From contig CAZXLH010000001.1 in the NCBI GenBank assembly GCA_964641455.1, positions 82,627-146,626 on the forward strand: a DNA stretch of 64,000 nucleotides, read 5' to 3'. The notes under the pieces are model-generated. The model made no database searches. It worked only from the letters and a program-made list of their open reading frames with translations, and was not told the DNA's origin. This document shows, one piece after another, positions 33,756-42,944 of this stretch; within the stretch, counting starts at the first letter, position 1; every line of letters begins with the position of its first letter. Origin of the DNA: DTU015 sp964641455 (GTDB lineage Bacteria > Bacillota > Sulfobacillia > Fermentithermobacillales > Fermentithermobacillaceae). Position numbers and translations under genes: made by a program.

Positions 33756-35080
33756 GTGAAGAAGCGTAAGGATTTCATGTATAGTTTGGGGAGTTTCTCT
33801 TCGGCTATTTTGGGCCAGACAGTCACCACGTTCGCCATCTATTATTACGTTGATGTGTTGAGAGTTCCCACCAAAATGATAAGCTTGGTAATGTTTTGCT
33901 ACGGAATCTGGAACGCAATAAACGATCCTTTGTTCGGCCAACTTTCAGACACAACCAGGACTAAATGGGGAAGGCGCGTACCGTACATTGCCGTATTCAC
34001 GCTGCCGCTTTGTGTGTCTTTTGCTCTCTTATGGATGCCTCCTTACCCGGCAGGAGCCGAGAAATCGCTGTTTGTGTGGTATTTCATCATGATGTTTCTT
34101 TTTGATGGTTTCTTTACTGTCGTAGTGCTGAATTGGACTGCGCTTTTTCCTGAGATGTATCCTGAACTTGAGGAACGGGCAAGGGTATCTGCTCTCAGGC
34201 AGGTGCTCGGTATTGTAGGGTTGATTTTTGGTGTCGCGCTGCCCCTTATTGTGGCCGAAAGATTTGGTTGGAAGGCTATGGGATTGCCTTTGGAGCTATG
34301 GGTTTGGTAACAATGTATGCTTCTTTGTACGGGGCAGAAGAACGGCCCGAGTTCGCTGAGGAAAAGAGTTTATCCTTTACAGAAGCGCTGAAACAAACTT
34401 ACATGAACAAGTCATTTATCACTTATGTTGTTGCAGCGATGCTGATTCAATATACTTTCGTGGCGCTTCAGGCGGTTATTCCCTTTTATACAAAGTACGT
34501 ACTCAACGCCACTGAATTTCAGAAAACCCTTTTCTTGGGAGCCTTATTCGTGATGGCGATTCCGTTTGCCCCTATATGGGCAAAACTCATATCCAGGTTC
34601 GGAGCCAAAAAGTCTATGTTATATGCAGGAGCGTGGTACGCTGTGTGCCTTTTGCCGTTTTTGGCAGTTACTAACTACGTTCATGCAGTAATTACAGCTG
34701 TTTTTCTGGCTTTTGGCCTGGCAGGGCTTTTAGTGCTTCTGGATATTTTCATTGCTGACATAGTAGACGAGGATGAGGTAAGAACCGGGCTAAGGCGTGA
34801 GGGGATGTATTTTGGCGTAAACGGATTCATGATAAGGCTTGGAATTTCAATGAATGCAATTATCATGGGCAAAGTTCTCGATGCCTTTGGGTATAATCCT
34901 AACCTGGAAGTGCAGCCGGCCGGCGCTCTTACGGGAATGAAACTTTTGATGACTGTAGCGCCTATTTTGGCTATGATTGCAGCTCTTTTGATCTTCAGGC
35001 ACTATCCGCTGGAAGGGGAGAGATTGGCACAAGTTAAGGCTGAAATTGTGCAGAAAAGAAAGAAGCAGGCAGGGGACTAG
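33756..35080 (+). pseudogene. GPH-family sugar:cation symporter, frameshifted
   Basis: Two overlapping frames together make one glycoside-pentoside-hexuronide symporter of about 441 residues, the normal family length. The first frame (33756-34310) ends GWKAMG followed by unrelated residues. The second frame resumes exactly at IAFGAMGLVTMYASLYG from about 34283. One missing base in the G run at 34280-34282 (ATGGGATT where ATGGGGATT would read through) explains it. Family features include the N-terminal YSLGSFSSAILGQ and NDPLFGQLSDTTRTKWGRR, and later DIVDEDEVRTGLRREGMYFG. It may be a real inactivation or a sequencing error. GTG with AAAGAGGAG upstream. Confidence 0.8.
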
Positions 35081-35089
35081 CTTCTTCTT

Positions 35090-35260
35090 GGATTCACGAA
35101 GCAGTCTGCGGGAACCTACCTTGCTTAAGAGCCTGGCTATTTGAGAACTTGCCTCAACTAGGGGCCTGGGTTATTTGGCAACCTGCTTACTCGGAACTTG
35201 CCCTATCTTAAGGCGTTGTTAACCTCAGAGGCCTGGAGTGCATCTTTGATTATGGCATTT
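35090..35260. other. Intergenic segment with diverged short repeats
   Basis: Between the convergent symporter and GH4 genes, the phrases GCCTGGCTATTTGAGAACTT, GCCTGGGTTATTTGGCAACC and CTCGGAACTTGCC recur with mismatches at 25-45 base spacing. No gene is seen. The origin is unclear; it may be a decayed tandem array. Confidence 0.35.
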
Positions 35261-35266
35261 TGCTTT

Positions 35267-36598
35267 TCACGGCTTTGACAAATAGGCCAGGCTTTCTTTA
35301 TGGGCTTTTAAGTAATCTTCAAAGATACTCTTTGCAATGTCTCTGGAAGGTACAAGGGGATGACAAGCAAGTGCTGCCAATGCAGTATCGTAACACTCTT
35401 TTATGACGGCGCTGACTGTCAATTCTTCGTATGCCGAAACAGCTTGTATTAACCCGCGCACCTGAGTGGGCATTTTACCCATGGCCAGTGGATGAGCTCC
35501 TCGCGCATCAACCAAAGCCGGTACTTCAACTATCTTTTCGTAGGGAAGTTCAGGAAGTGCTCCGTGGTTAGGAACGTTGGCAATAAACACCTGTCGTGTG
35601 TCATTTGCTATTGCCCCAAACATCCCAACCATCATGTCTGCATGCCATTTCCCGCCTCGTAGCACCTCAAAATGCTTTTGGCCGCGGGCTGCTTTGATAT
35701 AATCATCAAGAATATCTTCTTCCATGTTGATTACTTGCTCAGCCCTTGTAAGTTCTGATTCAGACTGATGTTTGCAAATTTCATCAGTGAACCAGTAGTA
35801 CTGCAGATACGGGGAAGGCATCATGCCGGTTTGCTTGAAGATTCGAAGGGTGTTTCTAAGTTCGGTTCTTACCTTAGGGTCCCTCAGGATTTCATCGCCA
35901 AACAAAGGTTCAAGTTTCTGTAAGGGTATATCCTGCAATGTTTCTCTGAGCTGTGGCAGTATGTCTACGCCTTTTAGAAAAACCTGCCTTGCCCATGCCA
36001 GGTGGTTAAGCCCGAAGTAATCAAAGAAAAGCTGTTCCGGGGGCACCTTAAGGAAAGCCGCAAGGGATTCTTGCACTACCATAGGTTCATCGCAAATTGA
36101 GATGTGTTTTATGCTTGATGTTTTGCTTATGGCTTCGGCGACCAAACCTGTAGGGTTGGTGTAGTTAATCAACCATGCCCTAGGGTTTTTCTGTTCGATT
36201 TCAGCGGCTATTTCCATCATAACCGGAATTGTCCTAAGAGCCATGCAAAAACCGCCCGGCCCGGTAGTTTCCTGCCCTATTACCCCGTATTTCACAGGAA
36301 TGCTTTCGTCTATGTGCCTGGCTTCAAGCCCTCCGGCCCTGATTTGGCATATTATGAAGTCCATATGCTTGATGGCTTGTTCTCTGTTGGTTGTTAGAAC
36401 CAGTTTGCATTGAGGCAACTCATTCTTGAGCATGCTTTTGACCACTGCACCTACGATATTGAGTTTTGCTTCGTCAATATCCATAAGTACCAATTGACTT
36501 AGGGGAACTTGTTTGGACTGCCTGATAAAACCTTGAACAAGCCCGGGTGTATAAGCGCTTCCGCCTCCTAATACAGATACGCGAAATCCTTTTGACAC
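35267..36598 (-). CDS. GH4 family glycosidase, second copy
   Basis: This 443-residue NAD/metal-dependent glycosidase contains VLGGGSAYTPGLVQGFI, ICQIRAGGLEARH, GQETTGPGGFCMALRT and INYTNPTGLVAEA. The metal His is in GLNHLAWA. The Cys motif reads CDEP, unlike the CNVP of the first GH4 gene. CDxP variants are known among 6-phospho-alpha-glucosidases, so the two copies may act on different linkages. It converges on the broken GPH symporter gene, which could have supplied its substrate. The GTG start follows GAGGAGG. Confidence 0.85.
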   Translation of the reverse strand: MSKGFRVSVLGGGSAYTPGLVQGFIRQSKQVPLSQLVLMDIDEAKLNIVGAVVKSMLKNELPQCKLVLTTNREQAIKHMDFIICQIRAGGLEARHIDESIPVKYGVIGQETTGPGGFCMALRTIPVMMEIAAEIEQKNPRAWLINYTNPTGLVAEAISKTSSIKHISICDEPMVVQESLAAFLKVPPEQLFFDYFGLNHLAWARQVFLKGVDILPQLRETLQDIPLQKLEPLFGDEILRDPKVRTELRNTLRIFKQTGMMPSPYLQYYWFTDEICKHQSESELTRAEQVINMEEDILDDYIKAARGQKHFEVLRGGKWHADMMVGMFGAIANDTRQVFIANVPNHGALPELPYEKIVEVPALVDARGAHPLAMGKMPTQVRGLIQAVSAYEELTVSAVIKECYDTALAALACHPLVPSRDIAKSIFEDYLKAHKESLAYLSKP

Positions 36599-36865
36599 AA
36601 GATAACCTCCTCTGCTGGTAATTCATTTCTCTCATAAATCAGCAATCCCTTCAAAAACCATACTTTTGATTTGCTTTCACGTGACGAAATCTTATGCCGG
36701 TGCTTTGCTAAGCATAACGGTATTTTCTTGACATCTTGAGCAAAGCCTAGCTACGATCAATATACTTGAACCAAGTAGGGGCAAGCCGGCTCTTTTATAG
36801 AGCGTTAAACTGAATTGTATAATAGTCTTGAAAACTCTTAGGTGTTACTGCGAAAGGTGGCGTTG

Positions 36866-38116
36866 GTGTTGCCAAAGCCCGTAGTTGGTGTGGCCATGTC
36901 GGGGGGAGTGGACAGTTCTCTTGCCTGTTTGCTCTTGGCCGAACAGGGTTTCGAGGTAATTGGGCTTACTATGGAGGCCTTGGATAATTCCTGTCTTGTA
37001 GATGGCCCTGCTGATAATCCTTGCTGCAGTTTTGAAATGATTGAGGATGCAATGAATATGTGCTCGGAACTTGGGATTCCTCATTACACAGTAAATCTGG
37101 TAGATCAATTTGAAGAAGAAGTAATAACTCCTTTTGTTGAAAGCTACGGCCGCGGCCGAACCCCTAATCCATGTCTTGTATGCAACGTCAGGTTCAAATT
37201 TGGCCATCTGTTACATAGGGCACGGGAGTTAGGCGCTGAGTATTTGGCAACCGGGCATTATGTACGGTCCGGAAAAATTTACGGGGACTCAAGAAGATTC
37301 ATTGAGAATCATGTTCTGGCAGCAGGTAATGTAAACCAGGACAACTGTTGTATCGTACAATGGCCACAAAACGGGATAACAGGTTCGGACAGGTACCTTC
37401 TTGCCAAGGGAAAGGATCTCAAAAAAGATCAAAGTTATGCTCTCTACGGGCTTAGCCAGGATGTGCTACAGCATGCAATGTTCCCGTTAGGAGATCTAAC
37501 AAAACGCCGGGTGCGGGAAATAGCAAAGCAAAAAGGATTGGAAGTGGCCGAAAAACCGGATAGCCAGGAGATATGTTTCGTGACTCAAGGGAACTACAGA
37601 GAATTTCTCAATAGGCGAAGTGTTAAGGCCAGGCCTGGGAATATTGTCGATACTTGTGGGAAAGTACTGGGCCGTCATAAGGGCATAGCGTTTTACACTA
37701 TTGGCCAAAGAAAAGGGCTTGGCATTTCCGGCTCTCAGCCGCTGTATGTAGTTGATATTGATTTAGATGAGAATCAAATAATAGTGGGCAAACGGGAAGA
37801 AGCCTACGCAGATGGTTGTTATGTTGAGGATTTGAACTTTGTCATGGTTAGCCGCCCGGATGCTTCGGTAAGGGGTACATGTATGGTTCGTTATCGAGGC
37901 AGAGAAGTTCCTGCAACTCTCATTCCAAATCCGGGAAACAACATTGGCTTATTGGAGGATAGGCCTGACCAAGGCTCTGGCGCAGGCAGACATGCAGATG
38001 TTGCGTTGGTTAAGTTTGACCAACCACAGTTTGCAGTGACGCCTGGACAGGCACTTGTACTTTATAAGGGTGAATTTGTGTACGGTGGGGGAACTATTGT
38101 AAAGAGAACATGGTAG
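36866..38116 (+). CDS. mnmA: tRNA-specific 2-thiouridylase MnmA
   Basis: The enzyme thiolates U34 in Lys, Glu and Gln tRNAs using ATP and persulfide sulfur. The P-loop is SGGVDSS. The first catalytic Cys is in NPCLVCNVRFKFG, the second in DSQEICFV. ATGHY, KDQSYALYGLSQ and TIGQRKGLGI are also present. The start is GTG 36866 or TTG 36869 after AAAGGTGG. At about 416 residues it is longer than the usual 360. Roughly 34 extra residues follow ATGHYVR, and about 20 more sit near the C-terminus around EDRPDQGSGAG. A TATAAT box at 36818-36823 may mark its promoter. Confidence 0.92.
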   Translation: MLPKPVVGVAMSGGVDSSLACLLLAEQGFEVIGLTMEALDNSCLVDGPADNPCCSFEMIEDAMNMCSELGIPHYTVNLVDQFEEEVITPFVESYGRGRTPNPCLVCNVRFKFGHLLHRARELGAEYLATGHYVRSGKIYGDSRRFIENHVLAAGNVNQDNCCIVQWPQNGITGSDRYLLAKGKDLKKDQSYALYGLSQDVLQHAMFPLGDLTKRRVREIAKQKGLEVAEKPDSQEICFVTQGNYREFLNRRSVKARPGNIVDTCGKVLGRHKGIAFYTIGQRKGLGISGSQPLYVVDIDLDENQIIVGKREEAYADGCYVEDLNFVMVSRPDASVRGTCMVRYRGREVPATLIPNPGNNIGLLEDRPDQGSGAGRHADVALVKFDQPQFAVTPGQALVLYKGEFVYGGGTIVKRTW

Positions 38117-38247
38117 CACCGGCCTTCCTTAGTTGAAATCAGCGCCGAAATCATGTAACAATATATGGAAAGCCTGCAATATTTAGGCAGGAAAATGTTA
38201 GGATTTGGGCGAAGTAGAGATTATCAATTAGGAGGGGAGGTTCCCGT

Positions 38248-38877
38248 ATGTTTGTCAGAGACATAATGACCCCTAATCCTGTGAGCATTCGCCCTGACGC
38301 ACTAATCCAAGAAGCTCTTAACATTATGATTGAAAACTCTTTTGAGGCAATTCCTATAAAAGAAAATGACAGGATAACCGGAATACTCACAGATTGGGAT
38401 ATCTTGATCAATTCAGGCAGAAGCGGTTTTGGCCGTCATGTTGATTCCACTCAAGTGAGACAGATCATGACTACAGATGTTGTTTCCGTAAATCCTGATG
38501 AAATAATTGAAATGGCTGCTTACCATATGTATTTTCATGATCTTGATGCGTTACCGGTTGTAGATAAAGAGGATAACCTGGTGGGCATTGTAACCCAGTC
38601 AGATCTTTTTCGTGCGTTTGTCACTTTCATGGGGCTCAAGACCAAGGGTACGAGAATTACTCTTGATGTTGCCGATAGGCCCGGGGTTCTTGCAGACATC
38701 ACTCGGATTGTAAAAGAGGTGGGAATGTCTATAGCGAGTCTTTCCACCTTTGTTCCTTCGGAAAAAAAGAGGGGTAACGTGATTGTGAGGGTAAAGTCAG
38801 GCAATGCCAAGCCTCTGGTAAACAGGCTTGTGGAAAAAGGATATTGGGTAGTGCATGTCTCTCAGGTTTGGGAGTAG
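38248..38877 (+). CDS. CBS-pair and ACT domain protein, AcuB-like
   Basis: This 209-residue protein has two CBS domains (about 1-60, starting VRDIMTPNPVSI, and about 70-128, RQIMTTDVVSVNPDE) that bind adenine nucleotides. A C-terminal ACT domain follows (about 135-209, ITLDVADRPGVLADITRIVKE). This layout matches AcuB, a regulator linked to acetoin use in bacilli, but many AcuB-like proteins have unknown partners. No acetoin genes are near. AGGAGGGGAGG precedes the ATG. It is a single-gene unit ending in a large hairpin. Confidence 0.8.
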   Translation: MFVRDIMTPNPVSIRPDALIQEALNIMIENSFEAIPIKENDRITGILTDWDILINSGRSGFGRHVDSTQVRQIMTTDVVSVNPDEIIEMAAYHMYFHDLDALPVVDKEDNLVGIVTQSDLFRAFVTFMGLKTKGTRITLDVADRPGVLADITRIVKEVGMSIASLSTFVPSEKKRGNVIVRVKSGNAKPLVNRLVEKGYWVVHVSQVWE

Positions 38878-38890
38878 GCGGAAAAGTACA

Positions 38891-38951
38891 GGGCAGACCC
38901 AAGAAGTCCCCCTACCTGTAATCGAACGTACCGTCGGCTGCGGGTCTGCCC
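38891..38951 (+). terminator. Long-looped hairpin after the CBS-ACT gene
   Basis: GGGCAGACCC (38891-38900) pairs perfectly with GGGTCTGCCC (38942-38951), followed by ATTTTG. The 41-base loop is unusually long for an intrinsic terminator, and the T tract is short. Confidence 0.5.
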
Positions 38952-39046
38952 ATTTTGAGAATATGACCAAATGCTTGGACTATATGCTTGCAATTATCTC
39001 TAAGTTCAATATTTTTGCACGCCGTTTCAACACCTGAACATGCTTA

Positions 39047-39460
39047 TTATCCAAGCCCTCCTGCCAATAATGCTATGAACGTTCTTGCATGTCCGTACTC
39101 ATCGCCGGCTATGGATAAAAACAGGGTTTTTTGCTCCAAGGTAGTTGCCATCTGTGCGAATTCAGCATATTCAGCAATGGCTTCAAGTTCTCCCTGAAGC
39201 GCCCGTTCCAAATTGTGCCTGAAGTCATTTCTGTTCGGTAATACCCACGAAGGGTCTACTGCAGGAAAAGATATAGTCATTTTGGTTGTCATCATGGCTG
39301 TCAATGTGCGTGCATGCCCATATTCGTCAGCTGCCATGCTGGAAAGAATCTGCGCAATCACAGCGTTTGGGGCAACGCTGGCCAATTCATTGTAAAACCC
39401 TGCGGCCTCAAGTTCATCTTTTCTTGCCGCTTCAAGTTTTTCCTCCCAGTTATATCTCAA
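39047..39460 (-). CDS. Ferritin-like diiron protein
   Basis: This 137-residue protein is a four-helix bundle made of two related halves. Each half has an ExxA.FYxE/EYxE helix followed by ADEYGHA or GDEYGHA, which are the diiron ligands of the rubrerythrin/ferritin-like superfamily. There is no rubredoxin domain. Members use the iron pair to reduce peroxide or handle oxygen in anaerobes. TTG 39460 is preferred, because GGAGGG lies eight bases upstream; the frame extends to 39511 without a ribosome site. Confidence 0.75.
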   Translation of the reverse strand: MRYNWEEKLEAARKDELEAAGFYNELASVAPNAVIAQILSSMAADEYGHARTLTAMMTTKMTISFPAVDPSWVLPNRNDFRHNLERALQGELEAIAEYAEFAQMATTLEQKTLFLSIAGDEYGHARTFIALLAGGLG

Positions 39461-39723
39461 GTTGGTTTCCCTCCAATCGAAAAAATTGAATTTTTCCAGA
39501 CACACTTCCAAACATAATATGAAGCAACCGGCACTGTTGCTAAGGTAATAACATTCTTGGCGTTTCCCGAGGTTTCAGCCCCCTGATGTTGATGGTTTGG
39601 GTGCCCATGGGTTTGGTGGCAAAAGTATGAATTTGTTGGAGGAAAATATGATTACTACGGCGAAACCTTACGTGTCCGCAACAGTTATGGGTATGGCCTT
39701 AGAAATAACCGGGAGGGGTTCCA

Positions 39724-41160
39724 TTGGTGGCAGATGGTTACGATTTTTGTTTCGACCGTTCCAGGTTCGAGGCATTTACTGAGAAACTAATGAAAGAGTA
39801 TGAAGCCCCTGGCGTGTGTGTGGGCATAATTCATGATGGGAATGTGATCTATTCCAAAGGATTTGGAATGAGAGATCTTGAGCGTAAACTCCCTGTAACA
39901 CCGGATACAGTATTCGGAATTGCTTCAGTGTCAAAATCTTTTACCGCGTTGGCCATAATGCAACTTGCAGAGCGGGGGATGCTTTCAGTAGAGCATTCTG
40001 TGAAGAAGTATCTTCAGGATTTTGATCTTCCCGGCCCGTACAGTGAAAGTGCGCCTAAAGTGACGATTCATAACTTGCTTACTCATACAGCGGGGATTCC
40101 GCCGCTTCCTTCTTTGACTTATGCCATTATAGAGAGCACTGAACCGGACAACGCAGACAAACATGCTGTTTCTCAATTTGATGTCGGCGGTGAGCAGCCC
40201 AGTGTCAAGAATTCCAAAGGCTTGCTGAAGTTCATTTCAAGCCATGATTACGATCTCCTAGGGGTGCCTGGTGAGTATGTCAGTTATTCAAACGATGCTT
40301 ACGGCCTCCTTGGTACCATCATTGAATTGGTTTCAGGCAGAAAGTACGAAGAATACCTTCAAGATAACATTCTTAAGCCTTTGGGAATGAGCCATACTAC
40401 AACCAGAGTTGACAAATTAAAACGGTTTGCTGAAGTGACGCGCCTTTACTATAAAGACAAGGACGACAAATTATGTATGTCTCAACATTGGCAGGAGGCC
40501 CCGTCATTTACTGCTTGTGGCTTCCTTAAATCCAATGTACGGGACTTGTTGTCTTATGTTGATTTATATTTAAAGAGTGGAACCATAGGAGGCAACCGAA
40601 TTGCATCACGTGAGAGTATCTCCAGGATGGTTACCCCCTATTACCCCTATATTTTGGACAGATGGTATGGTTATGGCTTTAACATAAGGCCTGGTTATGC
40701 CGGGGTTACATTGATTCAACACAGCGGTTCGCTCAGAGGGGTTGCATCTAACATCGGGTATATTCCGGAAAAATCAATTGGAGTGGTAGTGCTGTCAAAC
40801 CTAACAGGGTTCCCTGCCGGCCGGGTGTGGCTGGGTGCCGTTAACTTGCTGTTGGGCCTGCCCATTGAACATCCTATTACAGAAAAGGAGATTTGCCCGC
40901 AACCTGTTTCCAGGCTCCTCAAATTTGTGGGCACTTACAGTTCAGGAGAAGGTGCCAATATTAAGATTATGCTATCAGGTAATCAGCTTGAAGCCGAGAT
41001 TGATTCCAAGGCCTATCCGGTACATACTACCGGTTGTGATATGGCAGTTGTTACGATAAGAGGGATTGAAAACCACATCAGGTTCTTGTTCGATTCTTAT
41101 GGAGATGTATGGGCTCTACGGTATGGGTCCAGAACTATTTTGAGGTCGCGAGATGAATAG
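39724..41160 (+). CDS. Beta-lactamase-fold serine hydrolase
   Basis: This 478-residue protein has the class C beta-lactamase/penicillin-binding fold. The active-site set is SVSK (SxxK, in FGIASVSKSFTALA), YSN (in VSYSNDAYGLLG) and HSG (in LIQHSGSLRGV). There is no signal peptide, so it probably acts in the cytoplasm as an esterase or D-amino-acid peptidase rather than a secreted lactamase. A C-terminal domain of about 120 residues follows the core. The start is TTG 39724 or GTG 39727 after GGGAGGGG. It has no obvious functional partner; degV follows after 78 bases. Confidence 0.82.
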   Translation: MVADGYDFCFDRSRFEAFTEKLMKEYEAPGVCVGIIHDGNVIYSKGFGMRDLERKLPVTPDTVFGIASVSKSFTALAIMQLAERGMLSVEHSVKKYLQDFDLPGPYSESAPKVTIHNLLTHTAGIPPLPSLTYAIIESTEPDNADKHAVSQFDVGGEQPSVKNSKGLLKFISSHDYDLLGVPGEYVSYSNDAYGLLGTIIELVSGRKYEEYLQDNILKPLGMSHTTTRVDKLKRFAEVTRLYYKDKDDKLCMSQHWQEAPSFTACGFLKSNVRDLLSYVDLYLKSGTIGGNRIASRESISRMVTPYYPYILDRWYGYGFNIRPGYAGVTLIQHSGSLRGVASNIGYIPEKSIGVVVLSNLTGFPAGRVWLGAVNLLLGLPIEHPITEKEICPQPVSRLLKFVGTYSSGEGANIKIMLSGNQLEAEIDSKAYPVHTTGCDMAVVTIRGIENHIRFLFDSYGDVWALRYGSRTILRSRDE

Positions 41161-41238
41161 CAGAAGCGATGTGTAGCAACGACTAACATTGCGTAGTCAT
41201 CGTGTTTCACAAATGTCATGGTTTGAGGGGGATGGTGG

Positions 41239-42081
41239 ATGAGAAAAGTGAAAGTGGTAACAGATAGTTCTTCAGGCCTTCCCAAGGATGTCGAGAAACA
41301 ATATGAAATATCTGTGGTCCCTATCCCCATTCAAGTAGGGGAGCAATCTTTTAAAGAAGGTGTTGATCTATCTGCAGAGGAATTTTACGAGCGGTTAGAC
41401 GGTAACATCATGCCCAAAACTTCCAGCCCGTCGCCTGGGGATTTTATCGAAGTGTACAGGCGGTTGGCTAAGATATCAGATGAAGTTATTTCGATTCACG
41501 TCACTGCAAAGGGAAGCGGAACATGCCAGTCGGCCAAAGTTGCTGCAGATTCAATAGCTGATAAAATGCGTATATGCATATACGATTCTAATACTGTTTC
41601 CATGGGAGCCGGTTTTTTGTCTATAGAAGCCGCTAAGGCTGCTTTTGAAGGCCTAAGCCTTAGCCAGATTAGAGAACGGCTCGATGCTCTCAAATCCAAG
41701 ATTAAAGCTTTTGTGGCCATACCAACACTGAAGTACCTTCAAAAGAGCGGGAGGCTCAGCCACGGGCAGGCAATATTCGGTTCTATTTTGTCTATAAAAC
41801 CTGTGATTGAAGTCAAAGATGGCATACTTCAGGTAGTGGATAGGGCCCGGAGTTATCCAAGAGCGCTGGAAAGAGTAGTTGAATTGGCTGCAAACGCAGT
41901 AGCCAATATTCCCACCCGAGTTGCAGTAATGCACGCCAATAGTTATGACGAAGCAGTGAAATTTGCTGAGCAATTAAAGGAGCGCATTAATATCAAACAA
42001 CTCATCATAGAAGAAGTGGGAGTTTCTTTGGCTCTCCACGGTGGCCCAGGGATGATTGGAGTCATACTTTTGCCTGATTAA
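41239..42081 (+). CDS. DegV family fatty-acid-binding protein
   Basis: This 280-residue two-domain protein of the DegV/FakB family binds a single fatty acid and presents it to the kinase FakA in Gram-positive bacteria. Visible are the start KVVTDSSSGLPKD, the ligand-binding TSSPSPGDF, ISIHVTAKGSGTCQSA and TLKYLQKSGRLS. The C-terminus ends in VSLALHGGPGMIGV. The ATG follows GGGGATGGTGG. No FakA gene is in the window. Confidence 0.85.
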   Translation: MRKVKVVTDSSSGLPKDVEKQYEISVVPIPIQVGEQSFKEGVDLSAEEFYERLDGNIMPKTSSPSPGDFIEVYRRLAKISDEVISIHVTAKGSGTCQSAKVAADSIADKMRICIYDSNTVSMGAGFLSIEAAKAAFEGLSLSQIRERLDALKSKIKAFVAIPTLKYLQKSGRLSHGQAIFGSILSIKPVIEVKDGILQVVDRARSYPRALERVVELAANAVANIPTRVAVMHANSYDEAVKFAEQLKERINIKQLIIEEVGVSLALHGGPGMIGVILLPD

Positions 42082-42113
42082 TGGCTTTGCAGCGGTTTTG
42101 AGTTTTGAATAAG

Positions 42114-42830
42114 CTACTTATCAAGCAGTTTCTTGAAGTTTTCAGGTTGTATTCGAAAGTGTGCTTTAACGCCTCCGGGCCAGTAACCCAGGGCATTGTT
42201 TTCGCCAGGGTATTTAGAGCCGTGATGCAGTATTTTAGGAACTCCGTTGCGAAACCTTTTGTCAGATACAATGCCGATATGGTCATAGCCACGGCCCAAT
42301 ATCACAATGTCGCCGGGTTGCCATTGTTTGAGGTTTTCAGGGTCCCAGGGTTTTACTTCGTTTGTTAAAACCCTTGCGTGACGCTCAAAAAATACGTAAA
42401 GGTTGGGAACGCGGCGAAAATCAATGTTTGGATCGGGAGTGTTGTTGACTCTGGGGTATTCTTGGGCCCGGGAAGCAATGTCCTTATCTATCATAGACTT
42501 AAGGTCGAAACCGGCGTACTCAAAAGCCCGCCAAACCAGATCCGTACACACCCCTTCATCATCCGGAGGGTAACCTCCTGCATAATATGCACTCTTATAA
42601 ATTGGTTTCGCGTCGACCTGGGCCCTGGCACCTTCAACCAGGTCGACGGCGTCATCTTTGCCATTTCCGTTTTGATCGTGGCCAATCGGAATAACTTCTA
42701 TTTCCATGGGAGGCCTAATTAGCATGCTAATCAGTTGCCCTACATCCATACCGCATTTGCCGGTTATCCAACAAGCGAGTATAACGCTTATGGAAAGGGC
42801 TAATAGTATTAGGCCCGGTTTTCTATGCAT
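42114..42830 (-). CDS. DUF1287 protein, membrane-anchored or secreted
   Basis: This 238-residue protein has an N-terminal hydrophobic helix (about 8-27). The DUF1287 domain follows, which resembles the papain-like NlpC/P60 fold. The likely nucleophile Cys is in GVCTDLVWRAFEYAG and the His in GYDHIGIVSD. PPDDEGVCTD and the WQPGDIVIL stretch are typical of the family. Its function is unproven; a cell-wall amidase or peptidase role is inferred. The linker HDQNGNGKDDAVD resembles a calcium-binding loop. ATG 42830 follows AGAGGTAAGG. Confidence 0.75.
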   Translation of the reverse strand: MHRKPGLILLALSISVILACWITGKCGMDVGQLISMLIRPPMEIEVIPIGHDQNGNGKDDAVDLVEGARAQVDAKPIYKSAYYAGGYPPDDEGVCTDLVWRAFEYAGFDLKSMIDKDIASRAQEYPRVNNTPDPNIDFRRVPNLYVFFERHARVLTNEVKPWDPENLKQWQPGDIVILGRGYDHIGIVSDKRFRNGVPKILHHGSKYPGENNALGYWPGGVKAHFRIQPENFKKLLDK

Positions 42831-42944
42831 CAACCTTACCTCTTATTGAGATGTATTGAGATATATCTGACATTATGTTACCGGAAGTTTCTTGCTTCAG
42901 GCAACATTACTTCGCGACGGCAAAATAGGTTGGCTGCGAACGGC

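Noticed and set aside
34260..34310. Programmed -1 frameshift in the GPH symporter
   Set aside because: No slippery heptamer or following pseudoknot is visible, and the family does not use frameshifting. A simple G deletion explains the data.
38901..38941. tRNA-like T-loop (GTTCGATTAC on the minus strand) inside the hairpin after the CBS-ACT gene
   Set aside because: The flanking bases do not form a T stem, and no acceptor, D or anticodon arms are present.
39597..39782. Small open frame overlapping the start of the serine hydrolase
   Set aside because: It overlaps the ribosome site and start of a well-supported gene and has a composition typical of chance frames.
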